Source: Pseudomonadota bacterium
GTDB taxonomy: Bacteria > Myxococcota_A > Polyangia > GCA-2747355
NCBI GenBank assembly: GCA_016711215.1
Contig: JADJTL010000005.1
Location: forward strand, 124,001 to 188,000
Reading direction: 5' to 3'
Length of the DNA stretch: 64,000 nt
Made by a program: the position numbers and the translations under genes. Positions 45,081 to 54,856 of the stretch are shown here, one piece after another; the stretch's first letter is position 1; each line of letters opens with the position of its first letter. Under the pieces are notes generated by a model. It was given only the letters and a program-made list of their open reading frames with translations, ran no database searches and had not been told where the DNA came from.

Positions 45081-45120
45081 GGGCTCTTGGGGGCTCTTGG
45101 GGGCTCTTGGGGGCTCTTGG
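45081..45120. repeat. 10-bp tandem repeat, 4 copies, next to a ribosome binding site
   Basis: Four exact copies of gggctcttgg lie 14 bases from the ribosome binding site of the minus-strand lipoprotein gene. A ten-base period is close to one DNA turn. In the untranslated leader, copy-number change could alter expression. Confidence 0.95.
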
Positions 45121-45206
45121 GTCGCTGAACGACCGTCGAACTCTCCTGCGCAGCGCTCCCACGAGCCCTTGCTCCCGGGCCACCACGCCGCGCGGCCACG
45201 GGCGAA

Positions 45207-45222
45207 AGCACGCGGTGTGCCA
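45207..45222 (-). promoter_or_regulatory. Sigma-54-like promoter or palindromic operator upstream of the Cys-rich lipoprotein
   Basis: On the minus strand the sequence is TGGCACACCGCGTGCT. It has GG and GC exactly 10 bases apart, as in the -24/-12 elements read by sigma-54, with only the base before TGC differing from the TTGC consensus. A very similar sequence stands before two other lipoprotein genes (51349-51364 and 54633-54648). The first start codon is about 150 bases downstream, with the repeat block in between. Confidence 0.5.
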
Positions 45223-45374
45223 GACGGCGCGCGGCTCAAAAGCGCAACGATGTAACGCGCCGCAGCGCGTGACCTCTCAATAGGCGGGGTGCCTGCCCCC
45301 ACCAACCGGGGACCACCGGCCCCGGCAAGGCTCAGCTTCGGCGCGCCGGCGCTGGAGCCCCGCCGCGGAAACCA

Positions 45375-46589
45375 TTGCCAGCCACCACACGCATGAGCCA
45401 TAAGGACCGGGCTGCGGAGGGCGTTGCGGGGGGGGCTGGTGTGGTTCATCGCGACTTTCGTTATCGGGGCGCTCGTTCTAGGGGCATTCGTTCGCGAGGC
45501 CCAGCGGCGCGGCGAGCCGGGCGCGCCCAGGGCCGCCACGCCCTTTCGTGGTGCGCGCTCTGGCTGCCCCTGCTCCTGCTGGTCGCACCCGCGCTGGCAA
45601 GAACGGATGCTGTCGACGCGACGGAGCCCGAGCCCCCAACCGCCGAAGCACCGAAGGCCGGCTTCATCGCGGGGCTGCGCGATTGGGAGCAGCGGCGTCT
45701 CGAGCCGATCGGCGAGTGGGTCGGCAAGCTGAAGCTCGGCAGCTTTTCGCTCGACGGTCTGACCCTGCAGCTCTCCGGCGGGCTCTCGCTGGGATCCATC
45801 GGGCTCGGGCACGCGCAGGCCAGCATCGACACGATCCTGTCGACGCCGAAGGGCCACGTCGAATCGCACCTGACGACCTCCACCTTTCTTTCGTGCCCCC
45901 TCGCCGAGGTCGCCATCTTCCCGCGGGCGCCGCAGCGCAGGACACCCGCCCCCGCAGCGGCGAGCGGCGCTGACCAAGCCGAGCCCGCGCAGGCCGAGCC
46001 CGCAGCCCCAGCACCCTGGGAGCGCTTGCTCGCCACGAACCGCACCGCAAGCGAGGCCGAGCGGCCAGCGGCGGAACCGAATGCTCCGGCGGCGCCGTCG
46101 CGCGGCCTCGTCGGGCGCGGCTACGACAAGTTCAAGCGCTTCGGCTTCGCGGGCGTCTCGCTCGGCTATTTCATCGCCGCCACGGAGCATCCGCAGCACG
46201 GCGCGCCCTTCGTCGGGCTGGTCGTCCACCAGGCCTTCGCGATCTTCATCGGCCGGGGCGAAGCCCGAGGTCTCTTTGGGCTCTATATCGTGCCCCTTCC
46301 CTTCCTGCCGATGAGCCCCAACCTCGGCTTCATCGTCTCCCATCCACGGCTCTTCGCCTCGGAGCGCTGGGAGCGGCTGACCACCAAGCTGACCACGGCG
46401 CACGCGACGTATAAGGGCCGCGCGGAGGATTGGCTGAAGCACGGCGTCGATCGCCTGCGCACCTTCCCGGCCGCGGTCGGTCGGACCTCCGCCAGGGCCT
46501 GGCAGGCCACGCTGCGGGCCCGCGACGGCCTGCGAGCGCAGGGCTACGGATCGCGCCCTTCCGCGGCAGCATCGCCCGGCAGGCTCTGA
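45375..46589 (+). CDS. Exported protein of unknown function
   Basis: A protein of up to 404 residues that I do not recognise. A hydrophobic stretch (CALWLPLLLLVAPALARTDA, around residue 60-78) looks like a signal peptide, but the Arg-rich sequence before it is unusual. Upstream, another frame encodes a second membrane-like segment (LVWFIATFVIGALVLGAFV) beginning after a run of eight G at 45427-45434. The true N-terminus is therefore uncertain and a frameshift is possible. The mature part contains a Pro/Ala-rich linker and a conserved-looking region with GFAGVSLGYFIAATEHPQHG and VVHQAFAIFIGRGEARGLFG. Start codons at 45375 or 45393 are both possible. Confidence 0.55.
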   Translation: MPATTRMSHKDRAAEGVAGGAGVVHRDFRYRGARSRGIRSRGPAARRAGRAQGRHALSWCALWLPLLLLVAPALARTDAVDATEPEPPTAEAPKAGFIAGLRDWEQRRLEPIGEWVGKLKLGSFSLDGLTLQLSGGLSLGSIGLGHAQASIDTILSTPKGHVESHLTTSTFLSCPLAEVAIFPRAPQRRTPAPAAASGADQAEPAQAEPAAPAPWERLLATNRTASEAERPAAEPNAPAAPSRGLVGRGYDKFKRFGFAGVSLGYFIAATEHPQHGAPFVGLVVHQAFAIFIGRGEARGLFGLYIVPLPFLPMSPNLGFIVSHPRLFASERWERLTTKLTTAHATYKGRAEDWLKHGVDRLRTFPAAVGRTSARAWQATLRARDGLRAQGYGSRPSAAASPGRL

Positions 46590-46704
46590 GCACGGAGACG
46601 GGGGTCTGCGTCCGCGTCGCGAATCGGCCTGGGGGCCCTCGCGGCGCCAAAGACAGCGTCCAGCCGCGCGGCGTCCAAGCACCCGCTCCCACAGGAAACT
46701 GGCC

Positions 46705-48027
46705 TCAGTGCGTGCTGGGCGTGCTGTCGCTGCGCGAGGGCGCCCCGCGTCGCAGCGCGGCACCCAGGCCCGGACATTCGGGCGAGCGTCGGCGGTCGCC
46801 GTTGGCGTCGACCCGCTCCATGAAGGCCTGAAGGCTCGGCCAACCCGCGTGGATGCGAGCGACCGCGGCTGCGACCCGCCGCGTGACGACCTCGGGTCGG
46901 CCGGCCAGCAGCAAGCGCGTGCTCCAGCGATTAAGCGCGAAGGAACCGACGTTGTCGGTCCCAAAGGCCACGTGCGGCCAACCGAGCCCGACGACCGCGA
47001 TCTGCTCGGCCCTCTCCACGGTGGCGTAGGCGAGGTTCGCCAGCGGCTGCGGATTGAGGGTGATCACGAGCCCCTGCCTGGCCGCACGCTCCAGGTCCGC
47101 GCGGGCCTGCGCGGGGTCGGCGATGTGCGCCGCGTGGGCGACGATGGGCCGAACCCCCCCCGTCTTGCCCACGAGCCTGTCGCTGCCCGCGCGCTGCGCC
47201 AGCGCGGCGAGGTAGCTATTGACGCTATGTCGGCCCCCGTTGCGCGTGTCGAGCTCGCCGGCATGCAGCAGGAAGTAGCCCCGGGGTCGGTGACGCAGGA
47301 GCTGATCGAGGCCCGCGTGCAGCGCCCCGACCTCGGCCCCGGCCTCGGGCCCGTGCAGATTCAACCCCAGCACCTCGTCGGGAAAGCGGCGCAGCACCCG
47401 CGCGGAAGCCTTGGCGTCACGCGAGCGCGGCCGCCGCTCGGAGAGCAGAAACCCGATGCCGTCGAGCGAGAGGCCCCGCTGCCGCGCCGTCAGAATCGCG
47501 CGTTCGGCGTCGTCGGCGCCCTCGGCCACCAGCGTGCGCCGCGCCTGTAAACGCAGCTCGTGCAGCGCGGCGGCGAGCCAGATGCCATAGCGCGCGCCGG
47601 GGAAGGCCGCCCTGATGAAACGCCCGCGCAGGCCGTAGAGCGCGAAGTGGTCGTAGTGGGCGCTGGCCGTCAGCAGCCTGGAGGCCGTGCGCACCTGCGC
47701 CTCGAAGCTACCGCCGCCGAGGGCCAAGGCCTCGATCCCCGCAGCCAGCCCGCCCTCGCGTCGCGCCAAGGCGATCAGCTCGGATCCCGAGAGCACGCCC
47801 CCCAGGTGCACGTGCGCGTTCAGCGCGTCGTCCAGCGCGACGATCGGCGCGTCATGCGCGGCGAACTGCCCAGCGACGCGTGCGGCGGATGGATCGCGAT
47901 CGTCAGCGGCCCAGGCGGGCGCCGCGAGCAAGCTCAGCAGGGTCCCCAGCAGCGGCCCGCTGAGCAGTCCGAACGGCACAACCCTGGTCAGGAGCGCGGA
48001 TCGCCCGCGCCGCGCAGCACTGCACAT
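46705..48027 (-). CDS. Exported adenosine-deaminase-like amidohydrolase
   Basis: A 440-residue protein with a signal peptide (residues 1-40, AWA-AD) and the metal-site pattern of the adenosine/AMP deaminase family: AHVHLGG (His72, His74), LHAGELD (His255, Glu258), VAHAAHIAD (His298, His301) and GTDN (Asp358). The family sequence between these, such as TLNPQPLANL, also fits. It probably deaminates a nucleoside in the periplasm or outside the cell, but the substrate is not certain. It is divergent from an exported 5'-nucleotidase gene with about 300 bases between, suggesting a joint role in nucleotide scavenging. Confidence 0.8.
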   Translation of the reverse strand: MCSAARRGRSALLTRVVPFGLLSGPLLGTLLSLLAAPAWAADDRDPSAARVAGQFAAHDAPIVALDDALNAHVHLGGVLSGSELIALARREGGLAAGIEALALGGGSFEAQVRTASRLLTASAHYDHFALYGLRGRFIRAAFPGARYGIWLAAALHELRLQARRTLVAEGADDAERAILTARQRGLSLDGIGFLLSERRPRSRDAKASARVLRRFPDEVLGLNLHGPEAGAEVGALHAGLDQLLRHRPRGYFLLHAGELDTRNGGRHSVNSYLAALAQRAGSDRLVGKTGGVRPIVAHAAHIADPAQARADLERAARQGLVITLNPQPLANLAYATVERAEQIAVVGLGWPHVAFGTDNVGSFALNRWSTRLLLAGRPEVVTRRVAAAVARIHAGWPSLQAFMERVDANGDRRRSPECPGLGAALRRGAPSRSDSTPSTH

Positions 48028-48327
48028 GGTCAACTCCCGTCCCCCACCCTCAACGCGCCTCCCCCACTCCCACCCAACGCGACCACGCACGCCGGCGCCA
48101 CAAACGAGCCGCCGCCCATCTATTGCGCCTTCACCCGAGCAGTACAAGCCTCGGAGCGCGTCGTTGGCACCCGACTCAGCCATTTGGCGCTTCCCTCAGC
48201 ACCTCTCCTGCGCTACAAGCTGGAACCAGATGCTGAGGACGGATCCTCACTTACCCCGCCCGTTTGGCAACCTGAAACACCCCCGCGCCTCCCTTTGCTC
48301 TCAGTTCTCCGCTAGTTCGCACCATCG
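48028..48327. other. Divergent intergenic region of the deaminase/nucleotidase pair
   Basis: Apart from an alternative upstream start for the nucleotidase (ATG at 48230), no gene is seen. It must hold the promoters for both exported enzymes, but I see no match to a known promoter type. It is less GC-rich around 48220-48330 than its flanks. Confidence 0.5.
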
Positions 48328-49945
48328 ATGCGGGAGCTCAGGCCGGGCAGCGCTCGCGCTTGTCGCGGTGCTCGCCTGGCCGGCCCAGGACGCGCGCGCC
48401 GAGGACGGATCTCGACGGCAGATTCCCGCTCCAAGGGCTCCTGCTCAGCCGAAAGCGATCGATGTCGGCCCCGCCGAGGGCGCGGCTGTCTATGTGAATC
48501 GGGCGATCGATCTGGCGCGCATCCGGCTTCTCGCGGCGGATCAGGACGCCACGCTGGCGATTTGGGATCCGCACCGATGGGAGAGCACGATCTTCGAGCT
48601 CGCGCGGGGCCAGCTGCTCGCCTTGGCAGGAGCGATGGGCGTGTCCCCAGCGGTCTTCGCCCACTGGCGCTACGCCCCGCACACGATTCGCGGCCTCGTG
48701 GCCGACAAGCAGACGGGATACGTGCTCAAACTCGACGCCCATCGCCTCCCCGTGCAGATCGCCCTCGGCACCACGATGCTCCGCCCGCGTCGGCTGCAGG
48801 AGGTCGCCGAGCACGTCTACGGCAATCGGCCGCTCGAGGTCGAGCAGCCGAGCAGCCGGGACGATGGGCGCTTTCTGCTGGTCAACAGCCCCTTCGACAT
48901 GGCGCGCGTGCAGCTCTTTCAGCGCCTCTGCGATCTGCGGGCCCGCAAGCGCGGTGCGTTCGCGGCGCTGCCCTTCGAGGCCCTCTACGACCTGGCCAAT
49001 CGCGCGGTCGACTATGCCAACGGCGATGCCCAGCGCCTCAAGCTCGAGATCATGAAGGATCCCTCGCGCTACCGGCTCGCAGGGCGTGAGACGGAGCGCG
49101 CGCTGGAGGACGCCACGAGCATGCTTCAGGCCTGGGGCCAGGCGGGGCGCCAGCGGGCGCTGATCACCAACTCCTCCTGGCCCTTTGTGCAGGCCGCCAT
49201 GTCGGACTTCTACGGCGGGGCGTGGCGCCAGCTCTTCGAGCTCGTGGTCGTCGAGGCCCGCAAGCCTGGCTTCTTCGCCGAGGGTCTCGCACCAGAGCAG
49301 CTGGTCGCCGGAGCGAGCGACCGCTTCGAACCCATCAGCGCCGAAGCGCCCCTGAGCGGCCCTCGCGTCTATCGCCACGGCAGCATCGGCTGGCTCGCGC
49401 GGGCCCTTCGCATCGACCCAACCGCGATGCTCTACGTCGGCGACGATCTCGGCCAGGACGGAGCCGCGCCGCAGCGCGCCGGGTTGCGCACCGTCGCGGT
49501 CGTTCCCGAGATCGGCGAGGACCAAGCCTGGGAGCGCGCCAACCGAGGCCTCCTGGAGCGAAGGGCGACCCTCGTCGAAACCTGCCAGAAGCTCGAGCAC
49601 AAGCTGGGCCTCTCGCGCCAGGCGCAGGCCATCCGCCGCCGTGGCCGGGCTGGCGCGACCAGCAGGATCGCGATCGGCGAGCTTCCTCTTGCAGCCGAGC
49701 AGCCGCGCGAGCTAGGCGATTTGCGGTCGGAGCTTCGCGCCATCGACGGCCAGCTCCGGCAGACGCGTGGCCCCTGGGGCCCTCCGACGCAGGGCGCCCC
49801 CGGCACCCCGAGCCTGCTGGCCCTGCACGCCTACCACCACGCGGATATCGTCGTGCCCAACGCCGGAGCTCTCGGGCAATTCGCGCCGAGGGAGCGCGTG
49901 CAGCGACCCACGCCCTACCTCACCGTCGCCGGCCACCACCGCTAA
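48328..49945 (+). CDS. Exported HAD-superfamily 5'-nucleotidase (purine, cytosolic-type fold)
   Basis: The protein belongs to the HAD-IG 5'-nucleotidase family. Motif I is LLAADQDATLAIWD (both Asp present), motif II ALITNSSWPF, motif III ARKPGFF, and motif IV YVGDDLGQDG. It should dephosphorylate purine nucleoside monophosphates. The reading frame proper has no start next to the signal sequence. Removing one G from the GGG at 48332-48334 joins an ATG at 48328 to a perfect signal peptide (MRSSGRAALALVAVLAWP, then AQDARA-ED) and gives 538 residues. Without correction an ATG at 48230 gives 571 residues. It is divergent from the exported deaminase. Confidence 0.8.
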
Positions 49946-49991
49946 TCGCCCGCCGGCCCGATCCTCGCCACACCATCGTCGGGCACAACCA

Positions 49992-50029
49992 GAGTGGATC
50001 CGCGGACGCAGAGTGGATCCGCGGACGCA
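49992..50029. repeat. 19-bp direct repeat, 2 copies
   Basis: Two exact copies of gagtggatccgcggacgca stand in tandem in the gap between the nucleotidase gene and the next lipoprotein gene. Each contains the palindrome ccgcgg. No function is evident. Confidence 0.9.
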
Positions 50030-50215
50030 ACCAGACTGGCGCAGGCTGGGCCGCTAGGGCACCGGGGTAACGAGTCCGCTGTGATAGGCGAGCGCGGCCC
50101 GGGTGGCGCGCGCCGCCGCTGGTCGACGGGCGGGAGTGCACGGGGTCTTGAGGAACGTCGAGCAACCTCAACCCGAGCAACCTCAGGCACAGGGAGAGGT
50201 CCGAGTGCCACAAGA

Positions 50216-51298
50216 CTACGGCATCGGGTAGTATCCGCACCCAGCGTAGCACTGCTCAAGCGCGCGTGCGGCGTAGCGGCTGGCACAGTCTGAGGAGCAC
50301 TTCTCTACGCGGTTCTCAACCGGTGCCTGCGCAGGCTGCGAAACGATGTAGCCGTACACCCCGAGTCCGACCACTGCAGCGCCGGCAATCCAGGGCAGCC
50401 ACTTCGAAATGCCGTCGTCATCGTCGTCCTTGCTCGCCGGCGCCTGGGGCGCGGGCGCCGCGGCCGGGCTCACCGCCGTGGGCTCGGTGCTGGCTGGCTG
50501 TGCGGCGGGCGCTGGCGACGCCGCTGGCGTCGACTCGACCGGGGCGGCCGCCGCCGGCACGGGGCTCGCCACGGGCACGGGGCTCGCGGCCGCACTCGGC
50601 GCCCTGCACTGCTCGAGCGTCTCGCTGCCACAGCCCTGGATGCGGCCATCCGTCCGGCTCAGTCCGAAGATCACCCCGGCGCCATTCGGCGCGGCGGCGT
50701 TGGCCTGAAAGCCAAGGCGATAGCGACCCTCGAGGTCAATCGGCGTGTCGAGCGCGGCCTCCAGGATGGTCGGGGCGATCGGGGCGTCGCAGGCGTCGTT
50801 GGCGCAGGCCGTGATGCTGTAGCGGACCTTATGCGTCGCGGGGTCGAGGCCGTGGATGATCAGCACCTGCGGCGCGATCGTCTCACCCTGCTGGAAGTGC
50901 GGCAGTCCGATCTGGGCCCCGGCGGCCACCGACCCTGCCACCACCAGCTCCGCCTGATCGGCGCGCGACTGCAGCAGCTCGGCCACCCCCGCATGTTGAT
51001 AGCGGAAAACGCGGCCGATCCAGCCGAAGGCAACGATGTCATCCGTCTGGAGCTTGGCCCAGGCCACGAGCCTGGCACCATCGAGGGCCTCGGTGCGAAA
51101 CATGACGCGATCCCCGCTCGGGCTGGCCTGCAGGCCAGCCGTCAGGGCGCGTTGGGCGAGGGCCTCGTCGCCGCCACCAGGGAGCTGCTCGTCAATCGCC
51201 CCGACGGCCCCGCAGGCGCTGATCGCCACAGCCGCCAGCAGGACCGCGCTCGCCCGCAGCAGCCGCTCCACACCCCGCCGTCCAAACCTCGAATTCAT
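50216..51298 (-). CDS. Lipoprotein paralogue A with low-complexity stalk and C-terminal helix
   Basis: A 360-residue protein with start ATG at 51298 (GGAGG upstream). The lipobox ends ISAC (Cys29), followed by GAVGAIDEQLPGGG. A beta-rich domain (residues 60-230) contains VAWAKLQTDDIVAFGWIGRV and YSITACANDACDAP. It is followed by an Ala/Pro/Val-rich stalk, DDDDD, a membrane helix (WLPWIAGAAVVGLGVYGYIV) and a C-terminal tail with five Cys. The protein at 53560-54579 has the same layout and shared motifs (GVGAIGEQQPNGS, TWGKLQVGDRVAMGWMG). I do not recognise the family. The lipid anchor and C-terminal helix could bridge two membranes or fold back on one. Confidence 0.75.
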   Translation of the reverse strand: MNSRFGRRGVERLLRASAVLLAAVAISACGAVGAIDEQLPGGGDEALAQRALTAGLQASPSGDRVMFRTEALDGARLVAWAKLQTDDIVAFGWIGRVFRYQHAGVAELLQSRADQAELVVAGSVAAGAQIGLPHFQQGETIAPQVLIIHGLDPATHKVRYSITACANDACDAPIAPTILEAALDTPIDLEGRYRLGFQANAAAPNGAGVIFGLSRTDGRIQGCGSETLEQCRAPSAAASPVPVASPVPAAAAPVESTPAASPAPAAQPASTEPTAVSPAAAPAPQAPASKDDDDDGISKWLPWIAGAAVVGLGVYGYIVSQPAQAPVENRVEKCSSDCASRYAARALEQCYAGCGYYPMP

Positions 51299-51348
51299 GA
51301 TCCGCCTCCCCAGCGCCGCCTCCATCGTGGGCGGCCGAGGTAGCATAA

Positions 51349-51364
51349 AGCACGACGCGTGCCA
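51349..51364 (-). promoter_or_regulatory. Sigma-54-like promoter or palindromic operator upstream of lipoprotein A
   Basis: On the minus strand the sequence is TGGCACGCGTCGTGCT. GG and GC are 10 bases apart, as required for sigma-54 -24/-12 promoters, and the TGGCACG half is a perfect match. The start would be near 51339, about 40 bases before the ATG. It is also an imperfect palindrome (GCACG, CGT, CGTGC), so an operator is an alternative. Confidence 0.55.
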
Positions 51365-51553
51365 TGTCATGAACGCAATGATTTCAGGCGCTTACAGTCT
51401 CAAACGAGAGCAGGTCTGGGGACATCAGACCCGACCGCTGCATGCCAGGCGGCCACCAACCTACGGTGAGCAAGCCCCAGTGGCTAAGCAAGCCCCAGCG
51501 ATGAAGCAGAAAACGAACCCCCGGTCGGGCCTGCTGGGCCTGCTGGCGTGAAC

Positions 51554-52494
51554 CTATTCAGTTATGCGGGTGGGCACGCCTGTCGACCGGTCGAGGACTT
51601 CCTGCACGCGGCCCGCGATCTTGTTCCAATCCAGCCCACGCGCAACCGCGACGGCCTTGATACGGTCAAGTTCCTCAGCGAAGTTGGGGGCCGGTTGTCC
51701 TCCCGGCACGGGATCCACTTGCAGCCAGAGGTGGCCGTCCCTGTCCCCCTCCGTCTTGTCGCCTATCGTCACCCACGCGATCTTGACCGGGGCATTTACG
51801 ATGTAGACTGGAAGCTTCTTCCCGCCGCGAGCCCCAGCCCGACCGGCGGATCCTTGCTCGCGCCCCATCTCGGCTCGCTTCGCCTCGATTGCACTCGCCA
51901 ACCCGTCAAGATCCTCCGGGTCGAAACGGATGCAAGCCCCGCTGAGGCCCGCTCGCAACACCGTGTCTCCCGCCGCGTTATCGGTGGCGCCAGCCTCCTC
52001 GTAGGAATACCAACCGAGGCCGGCAACTTTCTGCCTCAACGCATGCCTTTCCTTCGGAATCGAGGCCAAGGCGCTCGGCTTCGGCGTGTGAAATCGCATA
52101 AGGGTGTCCCTGCCATCCGGTGCAAAAGAGACGCTCGCCATCCCAAGGGGTAGTTCTCCGGGTCACCGCCCTCGACCTCGGTCCTCGCCGGCATTCGCCC
52201 GCTGGCCGCCAGAGACTTCGCGAGGTCTCCGTTTCGAGGGAGGCTCCAGGGCGGGTTATCGCGGCGCTCGCCCAAGCTATAAACGCCCGGCTTGGTCGGC
52301 GTCCTCGGCCCACCCTGCCCCACAAGAAACGCATGGACTGCACCGTCTCTCAGGGGAACGTACGCACGCGAGGCGCCGAGGTCGACAACGATACCGTCGC
52401 CGGGAGTGGGAGGAAGCATCACAAGCACCCCCGGCACAACCACCTTCCCACCGCTACGGTTGGCAGGATACCGAGGCCAAGCCAAGTCAAGCAT
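51554..52494 (-). pseudogene. L,D-transpeptidase (YkuD domain), interrupted by a one-base deletion
   Basis: Cross-links peptidoglycan or attaches proteins to it. The first frame (from at least 52494, and open to about 52680) gives GDGIVVDLGASRAYVPL, GGPRTPTKPGVYSLG and DPENYPLG. The second begins MASVSFAPDG and includes RFHTPKP, the catalytic Cys in LSGACIRFDPEDLDGL, and VYIVNAPVKIAW followed by GHLWLQVDPVP. One G added to the GGG run near 52143-52145 joins them into about 313 residues. The usual SHGCIR reads SGACIR, and the segment before it is longer than normal. The block has lower GC and different codon usage from its surroundings, which suggests transfer. Confidence 0.78.
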
Positions 52495-52580
52495 CTGCTG
52501 TTGTGTAAGTACAGAACCTACACCGTGCGCGTCAGGCCGGCCAGAAGGCGATTTGCCGCCCGCGTCTGGAGCCCTCGCCC

Positions 52581-53018
52581 TTAGCTCAGCTTCGCCAATT
52601 TGCGTTGACCAAGGAATTGCCCAATCTCCACGGGAAATCTCGGGTGGCTGTCCAAGTAGTGGAGCACGGATCGATATTGCTCAGGCATGTGCGGGCTGCC
52701 GTCCGGCGCGCGGTGGAAGGCCGGAGGTGAACCGCTCGGTTGGACGATCTCCAGAAGCGGACTGCTCGCACCACCGACACGCCCGAACTCAGCGGGGTGA
52801 GACGGTTGGGCGACACCAAGCGCGATCATCGCAGCGGCACCGTAAAGGCCGGTGCGGCGACCAATAACAGCCTTGGCCGCAGCGATAGAGGTAAAAAGCT
52901 TAGCGTCGGAAAGGCTTGGGAAGCTGACGGAGCAGAGGACGACCGTCGCCACGACACGCCGCAACCAGTCGACCGACGCACCCCGACCGAACAGAACGCC
53001 GCGCGACCCAGGCATCAT
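52581..53018 (-). CDS. Hypothetical exported protein upstream of the L,D-transpeptidase
   Basis: A 145-residue open frame starting at tandem ATG codons (53018 or 53015) with a likely signal peptide (WLRRVVATVVLCSVSFPSLS) and no recognised domain. Its stop lies 86 bases before the first ATG of the transpeptidase frame. The transpeptidase frame is open upstream into this gene, so the two may originally have been one protein joined by another frameshift near 52590. No ribosome binding site is evident. The composition is less GC-rich than neighbours. Confidence 0.4.
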   Translation of the reverse strand: MMPGSRGVLFGRGASVDWLRRVVATVVLCSVSFPSLSDAKLFTSIAAAKAVIGRRTGLYGAAAMIALGVAQPSHPAEFGRVGGASSPLLEIVQPSGSPPAFHRAPDGSPHMPEQYRSVLHYLDSHPRFPVEIGQFLGQRKLAKLS

Positions 53019-53559
53019 CAGCGGTGCCGTTGACTCGGGGCCGTGACACGAGCGCGTCTGTCCGATGGTGTGCGATTTCACCATGCGCACGCGTTTATGC
53101 AAACATCGAGCCAGTGATGGAGCTCTGAAATCGCTGTCCTTTACGTTTATTAAGACGGAACAGAAATCAGTCATCGGCGGCAACGGCGGCCGCCCGGCTG
53201 CTCTCGTCACTCCCCTCGGCACGCTGGGGAATCACGGTATGCCGGACAGGGCAGCGCGCAGTCGACTTGGAAGTCGAGGGACAAGGCAGCGCCGACGCGC
53301 GAAGGAGGGGACAGGCGTGTCCGGGAGCGGTCTGCTGCTCAGTGTGTCAAGCCACGGGCGAGCGACGCGGACCCTGGAGGCTCGAAGAGGCCGCGGACAT
53401 GGAGAGCGGGACCTGGCAGCGAAATCGCGTGGAGGGAAATCACCCCCCCTGGGGCCGTATCGTCCTTACTTCCCCTTGGGTGCGGGGCCGGCAGTAACCG
53501 TCGCATCGTAGGGATCGAGTCTTGATCGTCCACTGAGAACCCGATCGGAGGCGGGGATT
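53019..53559. other. Intergenic stretch, comparatively AT-rich
   Basis: No convincing gene is present. Short open frames on both strands are of mixed composition with no ribosome binding site. The part at 53070-53180 is the most AT-rich region of the window (tttacgtttattaagacgg). Together with the transpeptidase region it forms a block that differs from the flanking GC-rich genes, and it may be horizontally acquired DNA or hold an RNA gene that I cannot identify. Confidence 0.45.
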
Positions 53560-54579
<1,020 letters not shown>

Positions 54580-54632
54580 TTCCCTATCCTCCTGCCGGCG
54601 GCTGATTGCGCCGCGTCGACGGTGCCTGAATA

Positions 54633-54648
54633 AGCACGAGGCGTGCCG
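54633..54648 (-). promoter_or_regulatory. Sigma-54-like promoter or palindromic operator upstream of lipoprotein B
   Basis: On the minus strand the sequence is CGGCACGCCTCGTGCT. It differs from the element at 51349-51364 at only three of 16 positions and keeps the GG-N10-GC spacing. The predicted start near 54623 is about 44 bases from the ATG, almost the same distance as for lipoprotein A. Confidence 0.55.
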
Positions 54649-54856
54649 AGATCGAAAACCTTACATATCGATACCTTGTGCATGCAGCCACCCCCTCGGA
54701 TCTAGGGTCAATCGACCTCATTCGCCTCGACCGCGGTGGCCAGGTCAGCAGTCGATCAAGCCAGCAGGTGCGGGGCCGCGCGCGCGATCGGCCGCGCCAC
54801 GCGCCCGATCTCGTCGACCGGTCGCCGCCGGAAGCACGCCCCAGGGCCGTCTGGGG

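Larger units (their letters stand above)
45060..45374. other. Divergent intergenic region with a 10-bp repeat and a shared 16-bp element
   Basis: No gene is evident in these 315 bases. Next to the lipoprotein start lies its ribosome binding site (45061-45067, minus strand), then a repeat block at 45081-45120. Further 5' is the 16-bp element at 45207-45222. The rest is GC-rich without obvious features. Confidence 0.6.

Noticed and set aside
45060..46964. 5' extension of the Cys-rich lipoprotein gene to 848 residues on the minus strand
   Set aside because: The lipoprotein has a perfect ribosome binding site and signal peptide at 45059. The extension is Arg/Gly-rich and antisense to the gene at 45375-46589.
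47687..48229. N-terminal extension of the 5'-nucleotidase
   Set aside because: It is antisense to the deaminase-like gene and lacks a ribosome binding site. The signal peptide lies near 48330.
53065..53511. A 148-residue open frame on the plus strand
   Set aside because: No ribosome binding site, mixed composition and no domain; the region looks non-coding.
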